A DNA stretch of 64,000 bases. It comes from Alectoria sarmentosa. Taxonomy: Eukaryota; Ascomycota; Lecanoromycetes; Lecanorales; Parmeliaceae. Location: assembly GCA_009733775.1 (NCBI GenBank), contig WOGZ01000149.1, positions 1 to 64,000 of the forward strand. The letters are read 5' to 3'. Shown here piece after piece: positions 11,594-22,262 of the stretch (position 1 is its first letter; every line of letters starts with the position of its first letter). The notes beneath the pieces were generated by a model. It ran no database searches. It saw only the letters and a program-made list of their open reading frames with translations, and was not told the origin of the DNA. Position numbers and translations under genes: made by a program.

Positions 11594-12655
11594 AGTGAAA
11601 GAAAGACTTAGGTTTTGGCAGCAAGGAAAAGGGAGACGAAGATGTCGGTGATATCTTAAGATTGAAAGGCACTATGTCCTTGGACCAGGTTTGGAAATCT
11701 AAGACGATAGCACGCTGCAGCATCCCGTCTTTATAAAGAGCGAAGTGTCATATATCATTGGACAATGTTGACCGCTTGAAAGAATTTGCAGGGGCCTCTT
11801 AGGCAACAAGAGTGTCCTGTCAGCCTTGGTGAGGATAATCGGACCAAGATCGGACCAAATGGAGAAGCGCAGGGAAATGCAACTTCGTTTTTGAGTTTCT
11901 CGAAGTATAAGCCCATCGTTGTTAGCAGTCATAGTATCAAAGCTTAATAAGCGCGTCTCGTCTTACAATGCCTAAGTCAAAGAAGGCATTTACAGATCTT
12001 GCTGTCATCAGCCGCTGCAACCTCATCTCACAGAGCAAGGGCTCGCATCAGTAGCCACTCCAGCTACCCTGAGGGTTCCCGATCGTCCGTAAAAATACGA
12101 ATTTCAAGTCTAGGAGCCAGTAGAGTATCATGATTGACATGAGGAGCTTCCCGAAAAAGGCGACTGCAAGACTTCAACTTGGACTAGCCTGTTCTTCTCG
12201 AAGCCAGAAGTACTCAATGGCAAATGATGATCTCCCTGAAGAGAGTTGTCTCGATGGCAGACTAGTGAGCAAGACTAAAATGGGTCAATTGAGTTGCTGT
12301 CTGTGAGTCACAAAGGCCAATGAGATTGTGATTGTGATTGTGATCGTCACAACCAAAACGTCAGGAGAAAACTCGCCAAGATCTTGTGACGGGCCGACGG
12401 CAAGATCAATTCCCGAACGCTTACCAGAACAAGTTAGAGTATACATCTGCAAACGGCCACTTCGTATTAGTAAGCGTCTGTCGGGCCAAATCTCACGTAT
12501 TTAGTCCGCATTTCGTCCGACTGCTCATGTCCAATCTCCACAAAGTGCTCCTTCATCATTTCCCCAGCAATTGTCTGTTGCCTTCTGCGGGAAGTAACTT
12601 CGCATCTCTCTGCATTCTCCACAACTGATAAAGACTGGTAGTAGTAGTAGTAGCT
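11594..12655. promoter_or_regulatory. Shared divergent promoter of transporter and regulator
   Basis: A 1.06-kb region between the start codons of the efflux transporter (minus) and the Zn2Cys6 gene (plus). A short GTGATT-type repeat lies near 12325-12345. Binding sites for the neighbouring regulator would be expected as CGG/CCG-containing palindromes; I could not single out a convincing one. Confidence 0.45.
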
Positions 12656-14958
12656 ATGTCGGCTTCCACTCGCGTTCCGTCGGTGTCCGACGAACCTCCT
12701 CACAAGAAACTGAGAAAAGGAACCCACAGTTGCATCGAATGTGAGTCATCTTCATCTTTAGCCCCCCTGGTCGTTCATCTGACCATCTGTCATCCCCTCC
12801 TATTGCCCCAGTGGAATGCATATCCTCTAGATAGACTGACTCTGCTACAGGTCGACGTCGCAAGAAGAGCTGCGTCCCCCGGTCAGCCACGCCAGGTTCT
12901 TGTGAAGAATGCTTCGCTCGAAGCGTCCACTGCCGTAACCAGGAGGTTAGTCAAGGTTGGAAACGCCGCCCTCAGGATGGCAAGCACGACCTTCAGCAAA
13001 GAGTGGCCGAACTCGAGACCGCCCTACTGTCCATTTCTCAGAAGCTCGAGGCAACACCAAGATCAACCGAGTCTGGCGATGGCGCCGCTCAGGCGCTACA
13101 GCAGCTGCGTTCGGGGATCCTGCCCTCCACACCAGTAGCATCACCAGATCCCAACCCAGAAGCCCTGCTGGAGCTTGCGCCTGTGCTCAGTCTCTTCGAT
13201 AACGCTATCCTAAGTCGTCATCCAGCCGACAGTACTAGGTCTACTGAGCAGGACTCGAAGAGCGCCAGGCCACCAAAATTAAATGGCAACACGAACCCAA
13301 ATCCTAAACTTGAAAGTATCCGTCAGGCTCTCTTGTCGCTCTTTCCCTCACAACAAAGGCAGGAGGCCATCTTAAACGTTTCTCACACTTGGTGGGCGAG
13401 CTGGCAGGGCATGTTCCCGCAGATGTATGGTCCTGGACCATTGTCTGATTTTCCCCAATTCGTGAAAGATTCGAAAGCGAGTGGCAGCGTCCAGAAGATA
13501 GCAAAGACACTCTTGTGCCTCTTTGTCGTTGTACAGGAAGGACCTCTCAATTTCAGTACCGGCTATGATACAGAAAGTGCCGGAGATCAATTAAGCCTGG
13601 CCTTGAGCGTCATTGACAATGTGGTACTCGGGGACGACGAGCTTGCGGGAACACTCGATGGAGTTGAATGCATGGTCTTGAGAGCAAAGTATGATATCAA
13701 CGATGGCCGCATTCGAAGAGCATGGCTTATAATTCGACGGGCGATATCTTTCGCACAACTTCTTGGCCTCCACAAATGTCAAGGTCCTTCCGCTGTTGAT
13801 ATAAACGATTCTCTTCGAAGGGAGAGTCTTTGGAAAGCTCTTTACGCGGATGACCGGTTTCTTAGTCTACTCTTGGGCCTCCCATACGGACCTTCAGAAA
13901 CACATTTTAACGAAGGCCGTGACAGCGAATTGTCTACAAAGGAAATCCTAGCACAACCTACCGGCCAGCACTACCTATTCCGATTGGTCAACGTCGTCGG
14001 CCACATTATTGATCGTAACCAGCAGCTATCTTCTAGTAACATGCTTCCCTTAACTTTCACGATCGAGGCTGAACTGATGGAACTCGCGGCATCTATGCCA
14101 AACGACTGGTGGGAGTCTGGCCTTCAGCGCGGCGCCATGGCAAACCAGATGTACAGCCAACTTCTTCCACAGTTTATGCATCATCAAGCTCGCACTCTAC
14201 TCCATTTACCTTTCATGCTCAAAGCTACAACAGATCGTCGCTTTGAATACAACAAAATGCAAGCGTTGGAGTCTGCGCGCGAGATGATCGCACGCTATCG
14301 TGTCATTCGTCCCGTGCAGGGATTCGGCTCTCTCACTTGCAAAGTGATTGACTTTCAGGTCTTCACCGCCGCAATGATCCTGGTCTTAAATCTGTTCGAT
14401 CATTATCGGAAGAGTGGCATTTGCGACCACAGCGAAGCTGAGAGCGACCAAGAATTGATTTCAGTGACGACAGACATTTTGCAGCGGGCATCTGTCGAGA
14501 CTGATGGCACTGTGGCGACCCAGGCAGCCCGGGCTCTGGAGATCTTCAGCAATATTAAAGGAATGTCTTCCTCTCGTGGAGGGTCTATAGGAGAGTGTAC
14601 CATGAAAGTGGTGATTCCTTGCTTCGGTACTGTGGTGATTGGACCTGGTACGAGCTTCAGAGACCTAGTAAAAGCACCGAAGCCCGGTTCAATACCTCAG
14701 CCTCAGCCTCAGCCTCAGCAATTACCAACCCCGGGTGATCACTCACTTGATGGTTCCACCCCGGAATCTGCGCCGCCTAGTCACTCGTCTATGGCACCGA
14801 TGATGCCGTTTGAGTCTAATTCCGGCGAGACAATGCAGGGTATTGGCGTGAATAGTGATGTCTTTGCAGACTTCAATTTTGATTTGGACCAAGATTGGAG
14901 TTGGTTTTGGAACAACATAGACATACCCTCGGTGGATTTACAAGGGATGGCCGCTTGA
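12656..14958 (+). CDS. Zn2Cys6 transcription factor with fungal-specific middle domain
   Basis: Exon 1 is 12656-12740 and exon 2 is 12851-14958; the 110-nt intron splits a codon inside the zinc cluster. The protein has 730 residues. The binuclear cluster is complete after splicing: Cys26-x2-Cys29-x6-Cys36-x9-Cys46-x2-Cys49-x6-Cys56. A short heptad-like LQQRVAELETALLSI follows and may be the dimerisation helix. The fungal-specific regulatory domain (Fungal_trans type) lies around residues 265-400 and includes RRAWLIIRRAISFAQLLGLH and RRESLWKALYADDRF. The tail has a PQ repeat and an acidic, aromatic end (FNFDLDQDWSWFW) like an activation domain. Probable nuclear regulator of the divergent transporter; that link is inferred from position. 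Confidence 0.9.
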
Positions 14959-16548
14959 GTTGTAATACCTGATTTGGTGTCAGACACACGTCACCGCCCC
15001 TCAACAGTAGGTGCCATTGATGGCCTCTGCTTTTGGGCACGTCTTACTTCATGGCAACTCCAATCATAACATCAAGGGTGCCATGTCTATGAAGTTCTTT
15101 AGGTCAACGCGGAAGACTCAAGGACTTATAGACACTTCTCTCTTAAATAAGAGTTTGGGGTGTAGAGTTGTAGCACCCACATCGAAGCCCCAAAACGTTC
15201 CATTGCTTTCAAGCCCAACTTTTCATTCTTGCCTTGCGCAAGACCGCGCCGCCGCCTCTACCCAATATCAACTTCATTCAAGACCGATTATAGTCAGCTC
15301 CAACGACATCATGTCCATCCTCTGTATATGCGATTCGGACTTACAGAGGCGACGGATTGCGCAGATGCGGTTGTCCTATCTGATGGGTCGGAGATATAAA
15401 TGCAATTGATGTCTGCTACCGATCTAAATTTCTTGCCATCAGGGAGGCACCATTTCAAATCATGGCCTCTCCTAATCTGCTGGCAGTGTCCAATCTCATC
15501 ACATCAGCTCTCTCAGCCAACGTGGACCGGCCATAATCAATTCCGAATGCCTCGTCTTTTGATTTTATTCTTTCTAACTGACCAAATACCTTGTCTCCAT
15601 CATCCAATCCCACTTCGTCGGACCCCTCAATCTTAATCCAGGAGTCGATTGCCAACTACAATCTTCCCTCCTTGACAGACAGCAATGTGCACTGCGCACC
15701 CAAGTTGTACGGAATCAATCTTCACAAGACCGGTTGTGATATAGCTTGGCAATGCATACCTATGAGTCAAGAAAAAAAGCTCCGCTAGTCTACGGTCCCT
15801 ATATCGATGCGCCGCAGATAGAGTTTCCGTTGGACACCGATCTATCCACCCACCTATCGCTCCATACTGCCCGTCCTCGTCTTTCCCAACTTGCAAGTGG
15901 ACGACTCATCCACAGAGGCTTCGATAGCTAGGTTCTATCTCCTACGTTCGTAGGCCCCGGATTTTGATGGAAATTTTGTGACTGTGGCGAGATACATCTG
16001 CTCCGAGATCAGACACAATTTAACGCCACAAGTTTTGTTGACAATCAGCTTCAAGAGCTTATGATAGCGACATGGTTGCTCACACAATGCAGGTGTACTA
16101 GGGCAGTATTCGACTAGGTTGCGGCATTAGCAATAGCGTGGTGGTTCCAGATCTCGCGGCACAATCTAGAACCTCTGATGTTCCATCAAAGGACTTTAAC
16201 AACGGCATGAGAGCAATGACCTCTACGAATAAGGTCGATGAAAATTTCGAGTACTGCGAGCGTTTGTCAAAGATCCGGCCTTCAAGTCAAATCATTCATT
16301 TCGTATTTCAAAAATCCTATTGAAAGCCGTTGCTGCATATACAGCATGGTCTTCAATAGCATTTTGCCCTTTCTCGGGAGCGTCCGGATAGCGCACCCGG
16401 GACTATGACCGGGCCGGCTTCGGGGATCTCGAACCATGACGTAAGAACAGAATTGATACACTCAAAACATATACATCTCAACAGCTCTTGCAAACTCCAT
16501 CAAACATTCCATCATTGAATACTTAATTACCTATCTTTCCCCAACATA
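14959..16548. other. Intergenic, possible unrecognised small gene on minus strand
   Basis: Minus-strand frames at 15896-15633 and 15655-15455 have ordinary composition (the second contains SRLGEAMI and LERIKSKDEAFGIDYGRS), but I recognise no family and cannot join them with confidence. The rest shows no gene. Confidence 0.25.
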
Positions 16549-17301
16549 ATGTCCATCCCCAAATACAAACCCCTCATCCTACATGGTGCGCCTCTCTCTC
16601 CCTTGTCCGTTCTCTCTGCTCCTCTACTAAACCTCTCTATTCCAGCCCACAGCACAGGCCCCAACCCCTACAAAGTAGCCATAGTCCTCTCCGCCCTCGA
16701 GCTCCCCTACACCATCAAACTATGGGAGTTCGGTGACAGCCCGACCGGCGTCAAAGGTCCCGAATTCCTCCAGATCAGCGAGAATGGCCGCGTGCCGGCC
16801 CTCGAGGACCCCAACACGGGCGTCGTATCCTGGGAGAGCGGCGCCGTGATCCACCATCTCCTGCGCGCGTACGACAAATCCAACAAATTGGGCCCTCGAG
16901 GTGAAACCCCCAACAGCGAACCAACCGAACAAGACCACGTCGACTTCAACAAGTGGGAGTTCTTCCTCGTCAGCAGTCTCGGGCCCATGATGGGGCAGGT
17001 GAATTGGTACCGCCACTACAACCCCACCAAGAACGAAGACGCTTTAGCGCGGTACGAAGCGCAAGCGTACAGGACGTTTGACGTGTTGGAGGGACAGCTG
17101 GGAAAGAGCGGTGGGGAGAGCGTGTTGCCGGGCGGGTTCAGCGCCGTGGATGCGCATTTTTATCCGTGGGTCAACCAGTACACGTATGCGGAGCTCAAGC
17201 TCGATCGCTATCCGCGGATTCGAAAGTGGTTGGGGGTGATTGGGCGGATGCCGGCGGTGAAAGAGGCGTATGAGAGGGTGCCGAAGGGGGAGAAGGCCTA
17301 G
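16549..17301 (+). CDS. Glutathione S-transferase (fungal Ure2p/Gtt-like)
   Basis: Two exons, 16549-16585 and 16646-17301, give 230 residues. The 60-nt intron contains no stop and keeps frame, so a naive reading gives a spurious 250-residue protein. Splicing restores the family start LILHAHSTGPNPYKVAI. The N-terminal thioredoxin-like half shows VPALEDPNTG and the glutathione-binding Glu76-Ser77 (WESGAVI). The C-terminal helical half has SSLGPMMGQVNWYRHY and the conserved FSAVDAHFYPWV. The catalytic residue is not certain; Ser15/Thr16 in STGPN are candidates. A cytosolic role in conjugating or reducing electrophiles is likely. It lies alone. Confidence 0.88.
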   Translation: MSIPKYKPLILHGAPLSPLSVLSAPLLNLSIPAHSTGPNPYKVAIVLSALELPYTIKLWEFGDSPTGVKGPEFLQISENGRVPALEDPNTGVVSWESGAVIHHLLRAYDKSNKLGPRGETPNSEPTEQDHVDFNKWEFFLVSSLGPMMGQVNWYRHYNPTKNEDALARYEAQAYRTFDVLEGQLGKSGGESVLPGGFSAVDAHFYPWVNQYTYAELKLDRYPRIRKWLGVIGRMPAVKEAYERVPKGEKA

Positions 17302-18245
17302 AAAGGTTAGGTTGTTGGTGGTGTGTATGCTAAGAATCAAAGCATCGTGCGTTTGTTATATCCTCTCTCTATTTGGAACCAAAGTGTTCAGGAACGTCGA
17401 GAAGATTCGAGGTTTAGATATGAATGTAAAAACTTGATTAATTAATTGCGGTCAGCGTTGAGTTTAGGCAATTTAAAAAAGGCAGTGTACAGAAGAGAGA
17501 TATTCTTTGAATTGAATGAAGAATAAGACAGCGTCAGAGTGCGAATTAGACGATTTCGCAAATGTCTCGCTCGCCTAGGCTTGAACAATAATTGACCCAG
17601 AAAAGGCTGACATGTCATTCGAGCAGTGACATGAATCAATCTCGCCAAGTTCAAAATACGGCACTGCAAATTTCAATGGTTCATTTCGGTTGATTATCTT
17701 CAGCAACCTTACCCGACGACCTGGAAACGATTCATAACGAGATATAAGACTAACAGTGTTGGAGTTTCAGGTACAGGTCTCAGACTTTGTTCTACATATA
17801 CTGAACACCTGGGATTTGTCTGTCTTGAGCAATATTGGGGGCTGAGACATCGTTTGGGTCTTGCTTGGCGGATCTACATACAACTGATCACTCAAGGATT
17901 GGGGGCCACTTGCGAAATCCTGCTTAGTGCCTGAAAATAGTGTGGTAGAGAAGCTGATCAAGAGCGTGAGGTCATTGTTGAGTGTGGCATTCAGGGGCTG
18001 ATGGATGGCGAAGCAGTGGAACCGCTTGAGGAGAAGAAGACGATTGCATTGCAAGAGGTTCTTTTGGTATGAGCAAATTTGTTGTCTCATAAGGGTGCAA
18101 AGATGGCATGCATACAAGAACAGATGCCCTTCTAAACACGCAATCCGTATAAGCGCATAGGGAGTCCCTCACAATGCTTCGCTGAGCATCCATCGTCGTT
18201 CGTCAAATTTCCGGCAACCATCCTCCCTACCAACCTTTCTCGCCC
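17302..18245. other. Intergenic, no gene recognised
   Basis: Contains the 3' regions of two convergent genes, the transferase (plus) and the F-box gene (minus). Short frames only. Confidence 0.35.
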
Positions 18246-19136
18246 TCAGTATCGATCTATCCGCGGGGCTCTATCGTCGGAGTAAATACAGCTATTGTTT
18301 GGTAACATAGGCAGTAGATCAGCTAGGGCGATGCCTTTCGCTGCCTCAATCATGTCTCTCAAGCAGTCTTGATATTGGAATATGGTTACATCTGACCTGT
18401 CGAAGAATTGCTCGAGGCCTGGTAATCCGACTAGCTCACTCTCGAGAAGCTGAAGAAAGTCGAGACATGCCTCAACTTTTTCCAAGCCTCTTAAGCGAAG
18501 CTCGGCCCAAGGAACGCTAGGCATGTTGTCGTAGTAAGGGAGAGGCGTGGCGTCATCGAAATAACATTGCCAAATCCAATCCATGATGTCAACCATTTGG
18601 AAGAAGTGCAGTAGGTTCATGGAGGCTAGGGTCTGATATCTCTTCGTTCCCGCTTTTTCTGCCAAGTATGTCATACTCATGGCCCGATAGAAGCCCCGCA
18701 CGAAGCTCGTATGACTGCATGGTTCAGGTCCAATAGGGTCGCTCTGGTCGCTGCTGATGCCGGTATAGCCACGTCGACCTACTAGCTCGGACCTCCGCTC
18801 CCAATTGCCGCATGTGCACAATAGCTGGGCATCGTATGCGATACGAGCAATGGTGAAGAGGTCTTTGGCGCGTACGATGGCTGCTTTTGCTTGGTCCTCG
18901 GTGGACGGCGGGCTGGCGAGTGAGGTTGCCGTCGTTCTGATTTCGAGAAATTGATCTGCTTCGTCGTAGCATTCAATCATCTGAGGAAGTACTGCGTCAA
19001 GTATTGAGGAGATATGGTTTTCCCAAATGGTGTGTAAGTAACGAGATGTTTGACTGAAGGCGGAGGCGGAACTGATGTTGTCGACGGATTTGAAGACGTG
19101 GACGATGAGTTCGGTGGGTAGGACTGAGAGGGACAT
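18246..19136 (-). CDS. F-box protein
   Basis: Single exon; I start at the ATG at 19136 (296 residues), because it puts an F-box at the extreme N-terminus and its upstream sequence reads like an A/C-rich leader. The frame remains open upstream to 19442. The F-box is LSVLPTELIVHVFKSVDNISSASAFSQTS-like, about residues 3-45. The rest is mostly helical with few landmarks: a CTCGNWERR segment with two close cysteines, MDWIWQCYFDD, and LPGLEQFFDRSD. F-box proteins bind Skp1 and present substrates to SCF ubiquitin ligases; the target is unknown. It is divergent from a RING gene 564 bases away. Confidence 0.75.
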   Translation of the reverse strand: MSLSVLPTELIVHVFKSVDNISSASAFSQTSRYLHTIWENHISSILDAVLPQMIECYDEADQFLEIRTTATSLASPPSTEDQAKAAIVRAKDLFTIARIAYDAQLLCTCGNWERRSELVGRRGYTGISSDQSDPIGPEPCSHTSFVRGFYRAMSMTYLAEKAGTKRYQTLASMNLLHFFQMVDIMDWIWQCYFDDATPLPYYDNMPSVPWAELRLRGLEKVEACLDFLQLLESELVGLPGLEQFFDRSDVTIFQYQDCLRDMIEAAKGIALADLLPMLPNNSCIYSDDRAPRIDRY

Positions 19137-19700
19137 GTTGGTTGTTGAGGCGGGGGAGTGGAGTAGTGTTGACCTGACTGAACCGATGAGGCTTTGGTTG
19201 CGTCTGTTGAGCGTAGTCAGGACTTGATGATTGATGTGACATAGATCGTGAAGGTCAGGCATAAAGTCATGGCGCCAAGCCGCTAGTGACCCGTTGACAA
19301 CACATTCAACAGAGCTGAAGGGTGTTGAACTCCAATATATAATTGTACCTCCACGTTCAGCAGGTTTCAAAAAGTCCTCCTCAGCATCAAGACTCTTACC
19401 GATGAGTTGATACAATGTTGTGCTGACATAATCTAGTGCCATACATGCAGGCTTCCGCTGATGCCTTGTCCTTTGTCCTTTAGTGAAGCATTCTCACGAG
19501 AATCTCACTTCATGACACTTTCCCATTGTGATGGCAAATGGCAAATTTGGTCGAACACGTCAATTAAATTCTTGACATCTATACTTTGCATCAATTTCGT
19601 CACTAACATTTACAAAAAGTTCAACTGCACAAACTTGAAACCAAGCAAGAGGAACTATCCAAGTCCAATACGCCTTACACGCAAGCTAGTCTCATACAAG
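19137..19700. promoter_or_regulatory. Shared divergent promoter of F-box and RING genes
   Basis: Both flanking frames remain open into this region (to 19442 on minus and 19461 on plus), but the better starts are internal. The region most likely holds two leaders and a bidirectional promoter. No specific motif was identified. Confidence 0.45.
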
Positions 19701-20663
19701 ATGGCACAAGGATTTCTCGACCAGCTGCCAAAGGCCCGCAGTGGAGAGCTACCCAACGGCGCCGAATGCATGATCTGCCAGGAAGAGTATGGTACTGGAA
19801 TCTCAGATAACGGCGTCATCGAGCATGCCGTTTTCCTTCCATGTCTTCACCACGTTGGTTCCGAGTGTATTGCTACGTGGCTGTCACCTGATGATGGGCC
19901 TGGCAACTCTTGTCCCATGTGTAGGACTGTCTTCTTCCCTGCTCAATCTGGAGATCATGACGATGAGGATGAGGATAGCCAGGACGACTTCAGTGATGAA
20001 GACGATGAGGACGGAAGCGAGGGTGGGAATGATGACCACGACGACGGAGTAGCCGGTGATGAATCCAATGATACAGAAGACCGCATAGATGGAAGGGAAC
20101 CAACCCCCATGACCCTCCTAGGTGCATTCCAGAGATTGGCATCTTCCTCCGTCACCACACCCCCACGTCAAGAAATCGAGGGCCAAGATGGCCAAGAGTG
20201 GTTCGAACGCTGGCCCTTACTCACAAGGCAACAAATCGACGACAGCCAAAAACGCGCACGGCAGGCCCTGTCGACGCCGCCAGTGAGCGGCTTCCTTCAG
20301 AGAAGTCCCCAAACCTATGCGCCACCTCCCGACCTGGAGTTGAGGGCCGCAGAGCTCGCCGCAGCCTATCGGACCACGGCCTTCCGAGAGACGCTACTGT
20401 ACTTGAATCTTCACGAGGCTGGGGCACGGATTCCACCGTTGGAGTTCCCGCACAAGGTGCTGTCTGCTCAACATGAAGAGACACTGCTGTGGGAACTGGG
20501 CCAGCGAGGCGCGTTCATTCCTGCGGAGGGAAGGCCGGGCCAGATGGCGATGACGAATCGCCAATCATGGTATGTGCATAGGGCGAAGGGGGAGGTCTAC
20601 ACCTATGAGGATCCACCTGCGAGTGGACGGGGTTATTGGACTACGGAACTCGGTATCGAGTAG
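19701..20663 (+). CDS. RING-finger protein with acidic region
   Basis: Single exon, 320 residues from the ATG at 19701 (the frame is open from 19461, but the extra 80 residues look like leader). The RING lies at residues 23-74: Cys23-x2-Cys26, Cys48-x-His50, Cys56, then Cys71-x2-Cys74 (PMCR). The expected fifth zinc ligand is Gly53 (HVGSEC); His51 might substitute. As I recall, an HVxGS.C form is common in fungal RING proteins. A very acidic stretch with runs of Asp/Glu follows at about residues 82-133. The C-terminal half is unrelated to anything I know. Probable E3 ubiquitin ligase or adaptor, likely nuclear or cytosolic. Confidence 0.78.
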   Translation: MAQGFLDQLPKARSGELPNGAECMICQEEYGTGISDNGVIEHAVFLPCLHHVGSECIATWLSPDDGPGNSCPMCRTVFFPAQSGDHDDEDEDSQDDFSDEDDEDGSEGGNDDHDDGVAGDESNDTEDRIDGREPTPMTLLGAFQRLASSSVTTPPRQEIEGQDGQEWFERWPLLTRQQIDDSQKRARQALSTPPVSGFLQRSPQTYAPPPDLELRAAELAAAYRTTAFRETLLYLNLHEAGARIPPLEFPHKVLSAQHEETLLWELGQRGAFIPAEGRPGQMAMTNRQSWYVHRAKGEVYTYEDPPASGRGYWTTELGIE

Positions 20664-21766
20664 GTTTTGAATGAGGGGAAGTAAGTGAGGAGATATCGGA
20701 TGCAGGGAGTGTTGCCGAAGTCAGTTAATTCGATACCTTGTTTCACTAATGCATGCTCTCGGTCCCTTCTTCATCAAGTCATTAGCATCACATCACGGTA
20801 CCAGACCGTATATCATTAGTGCTCGCATACTCGTAGACACACACATCACCCCTACACATGAGGGCATACAAATGGCAAACGATGTAGGTAGTAGTGATTG
20901 GGCTATCCCAGCGCCCAGGGCCACCACCGACTAGAGATCTGAACAGGCATATTCTCGTCCCTAGCGCTAAGAAAGACTCCCATGTCTGAGCGACATAGAC
21001 CTTGAGTGAAGAATGAAGCTATAGCAAGAATTTGATGGTTCTGAAAGAGATGGAAACGAATGAAGAGCCATGACCTGGTGCAGGACAGGCATACATATCG
21101 CTCCATCATGACACGTATCTCCCGCTATGACCACTGCTCTAGCACATTCCATGTGGGGGCCGGTCATGCGTCATAGCTACTAATCCCTAACTCCCTATAC
21201 GACTCACTAACCCACAGTCCCACTGCTGTAGCGAGCAAAAAGCATCATCACGAAAGTAAACATCATCTCGCACCCCCAAATCATAAAACACCTCCTCGGA
21301 CCAATCATGCCGCGGCCCGAGTATCTTGAGACCCTCTAGAAACAAGTAAGACCAGAGCGACACGCCCGTCCATTGTCTCCTGCCATTCCCCAACCTAGCC
21401 ATCTTCTCCATCGAGATGAGCAAAATTCCAACGGACTGCGTACAAGAGTGCAGCCTTGTTTGAATACCACATGCATGTATAACAGCGGACAAAGATTGAA
21501 ACGATGACTAAGAAATGCATGCGAACAAGGGACCATGAACATCGAGAAAAAAAAATTAGTGCTGGAAAATTTGCTAGCAGACGTAACGAGATCGCATAAA
21601 ACATGAAAAGAATGAGCGTAGCATCACGAGGCGTCCCCCACGACATCAGGACCGTCTCCATAAACAAACAATCGAGAAACCCCCCCCCCAAAAACACCCT
21701 CTTCCAATAACCATTACAACCCCCCGTACCGGCCAAACCCAATCCGGCGCTCGTAACAATCACCAA
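20664..21766. other. Intergenic, no gene recognised
   Basis: Lies between the convergent RING gene (plus) and the small secreted protein gene (minus). Short frames without resemblance. Confidence 0.35.
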
Positions 21767-22262
21767 TCAGGAGCTCGTAACCATCTTCATGCACGAAAAC
21801 GCCTCCCCAGTCCCAGCCGTCTGATAGCAGCCAGCGCCCAAGCCACTGACGGGATAAAGCAGCGTGCCGCAGTAATCTCCCCCGCTCGTGCCGTACAGCT
21901 GGAGCGTCTCGTTGGCGGCGAGGTCGCGGCTGAGGGAGTAGGAGTCGTAGTTGCCGCCGTCGCCCCAGGTGTCTTCGGCGGGGCCCATTTCGCCAAAGGC
22001 GTGCGGGTTGAGCCAGTCGCAGTCGGCGGTGGTGGCGTTCCACTGTTGAGAGGTTAGCGGGTGGGAATGGGAATGGGTGGTATGTATGTATGTGAGGGGA
22101 TGGTGGGAAGGGAAGGGAAGGGGAGGGAAGGGGAAGGGGACTTACGCCGCGGATTATGAGGTCGGTGGAGGGAGGGGTGCGGGGTTGTAAGGAGGGGTTT
22201 TTGGCGGGGAGGGCGAGGGCGGAGGCGGCGAGGAGGAGGGTTGGGAGGGTGGAGATGTGCAT
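21767..22262 (-). CDS. Small secreted cysteine-containing protein (candidate effector)
   Basis: Two exons, 22262-22146 and 22042-21767, around a 103-nt G/A-rich intron give 130 residues. The N-terminus is a clear signal peptide (MHISTLPTLLLAASALALPA). The mature part has four cysteines at 47, 97, 111 and 123, enough for two disulfides, and potential N-glycosylation sites at NATT and NETL. It is rich in Gly, Tyr, Trp and Asp. The frame after the intron reads WNATTADCDWLNPHAFGEM. I know no family match. Small size, secretion and cysteines fit an effector-like or cell-wall protein, but no function can be claimed. The unspliced frame yields a false arginine-rich tail. Confidence 0.65.

Noticed and set aside
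16586..16645. Twenty extra residues near the N-terminus of the transferase
   Set aside because: The 60-nt segment has intron ends and a CTAAAC branch; removing it gives the family sequence HAHSTGPNPYK.
9647..17301. Secondary-metabolite cluster (transporter, regulator, transferase)
   Set aside because: No backbone synthase or tailoring oxidase in the interval; the transferase is 1.6 kb away from the regulator and of a general type.
19461..19700. 80-residue N-terminal extension of the RING protein
   Set aside because: Not domain-like; the internal ATG at 19701 has a better context and starts close to the RING, as in relatives.
21714..22262. 182-residue proline/arginine-rich protein on the minus strand
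   Set aside because: It is read-through of an intron; splicing gives the 130-residue secreted protein.
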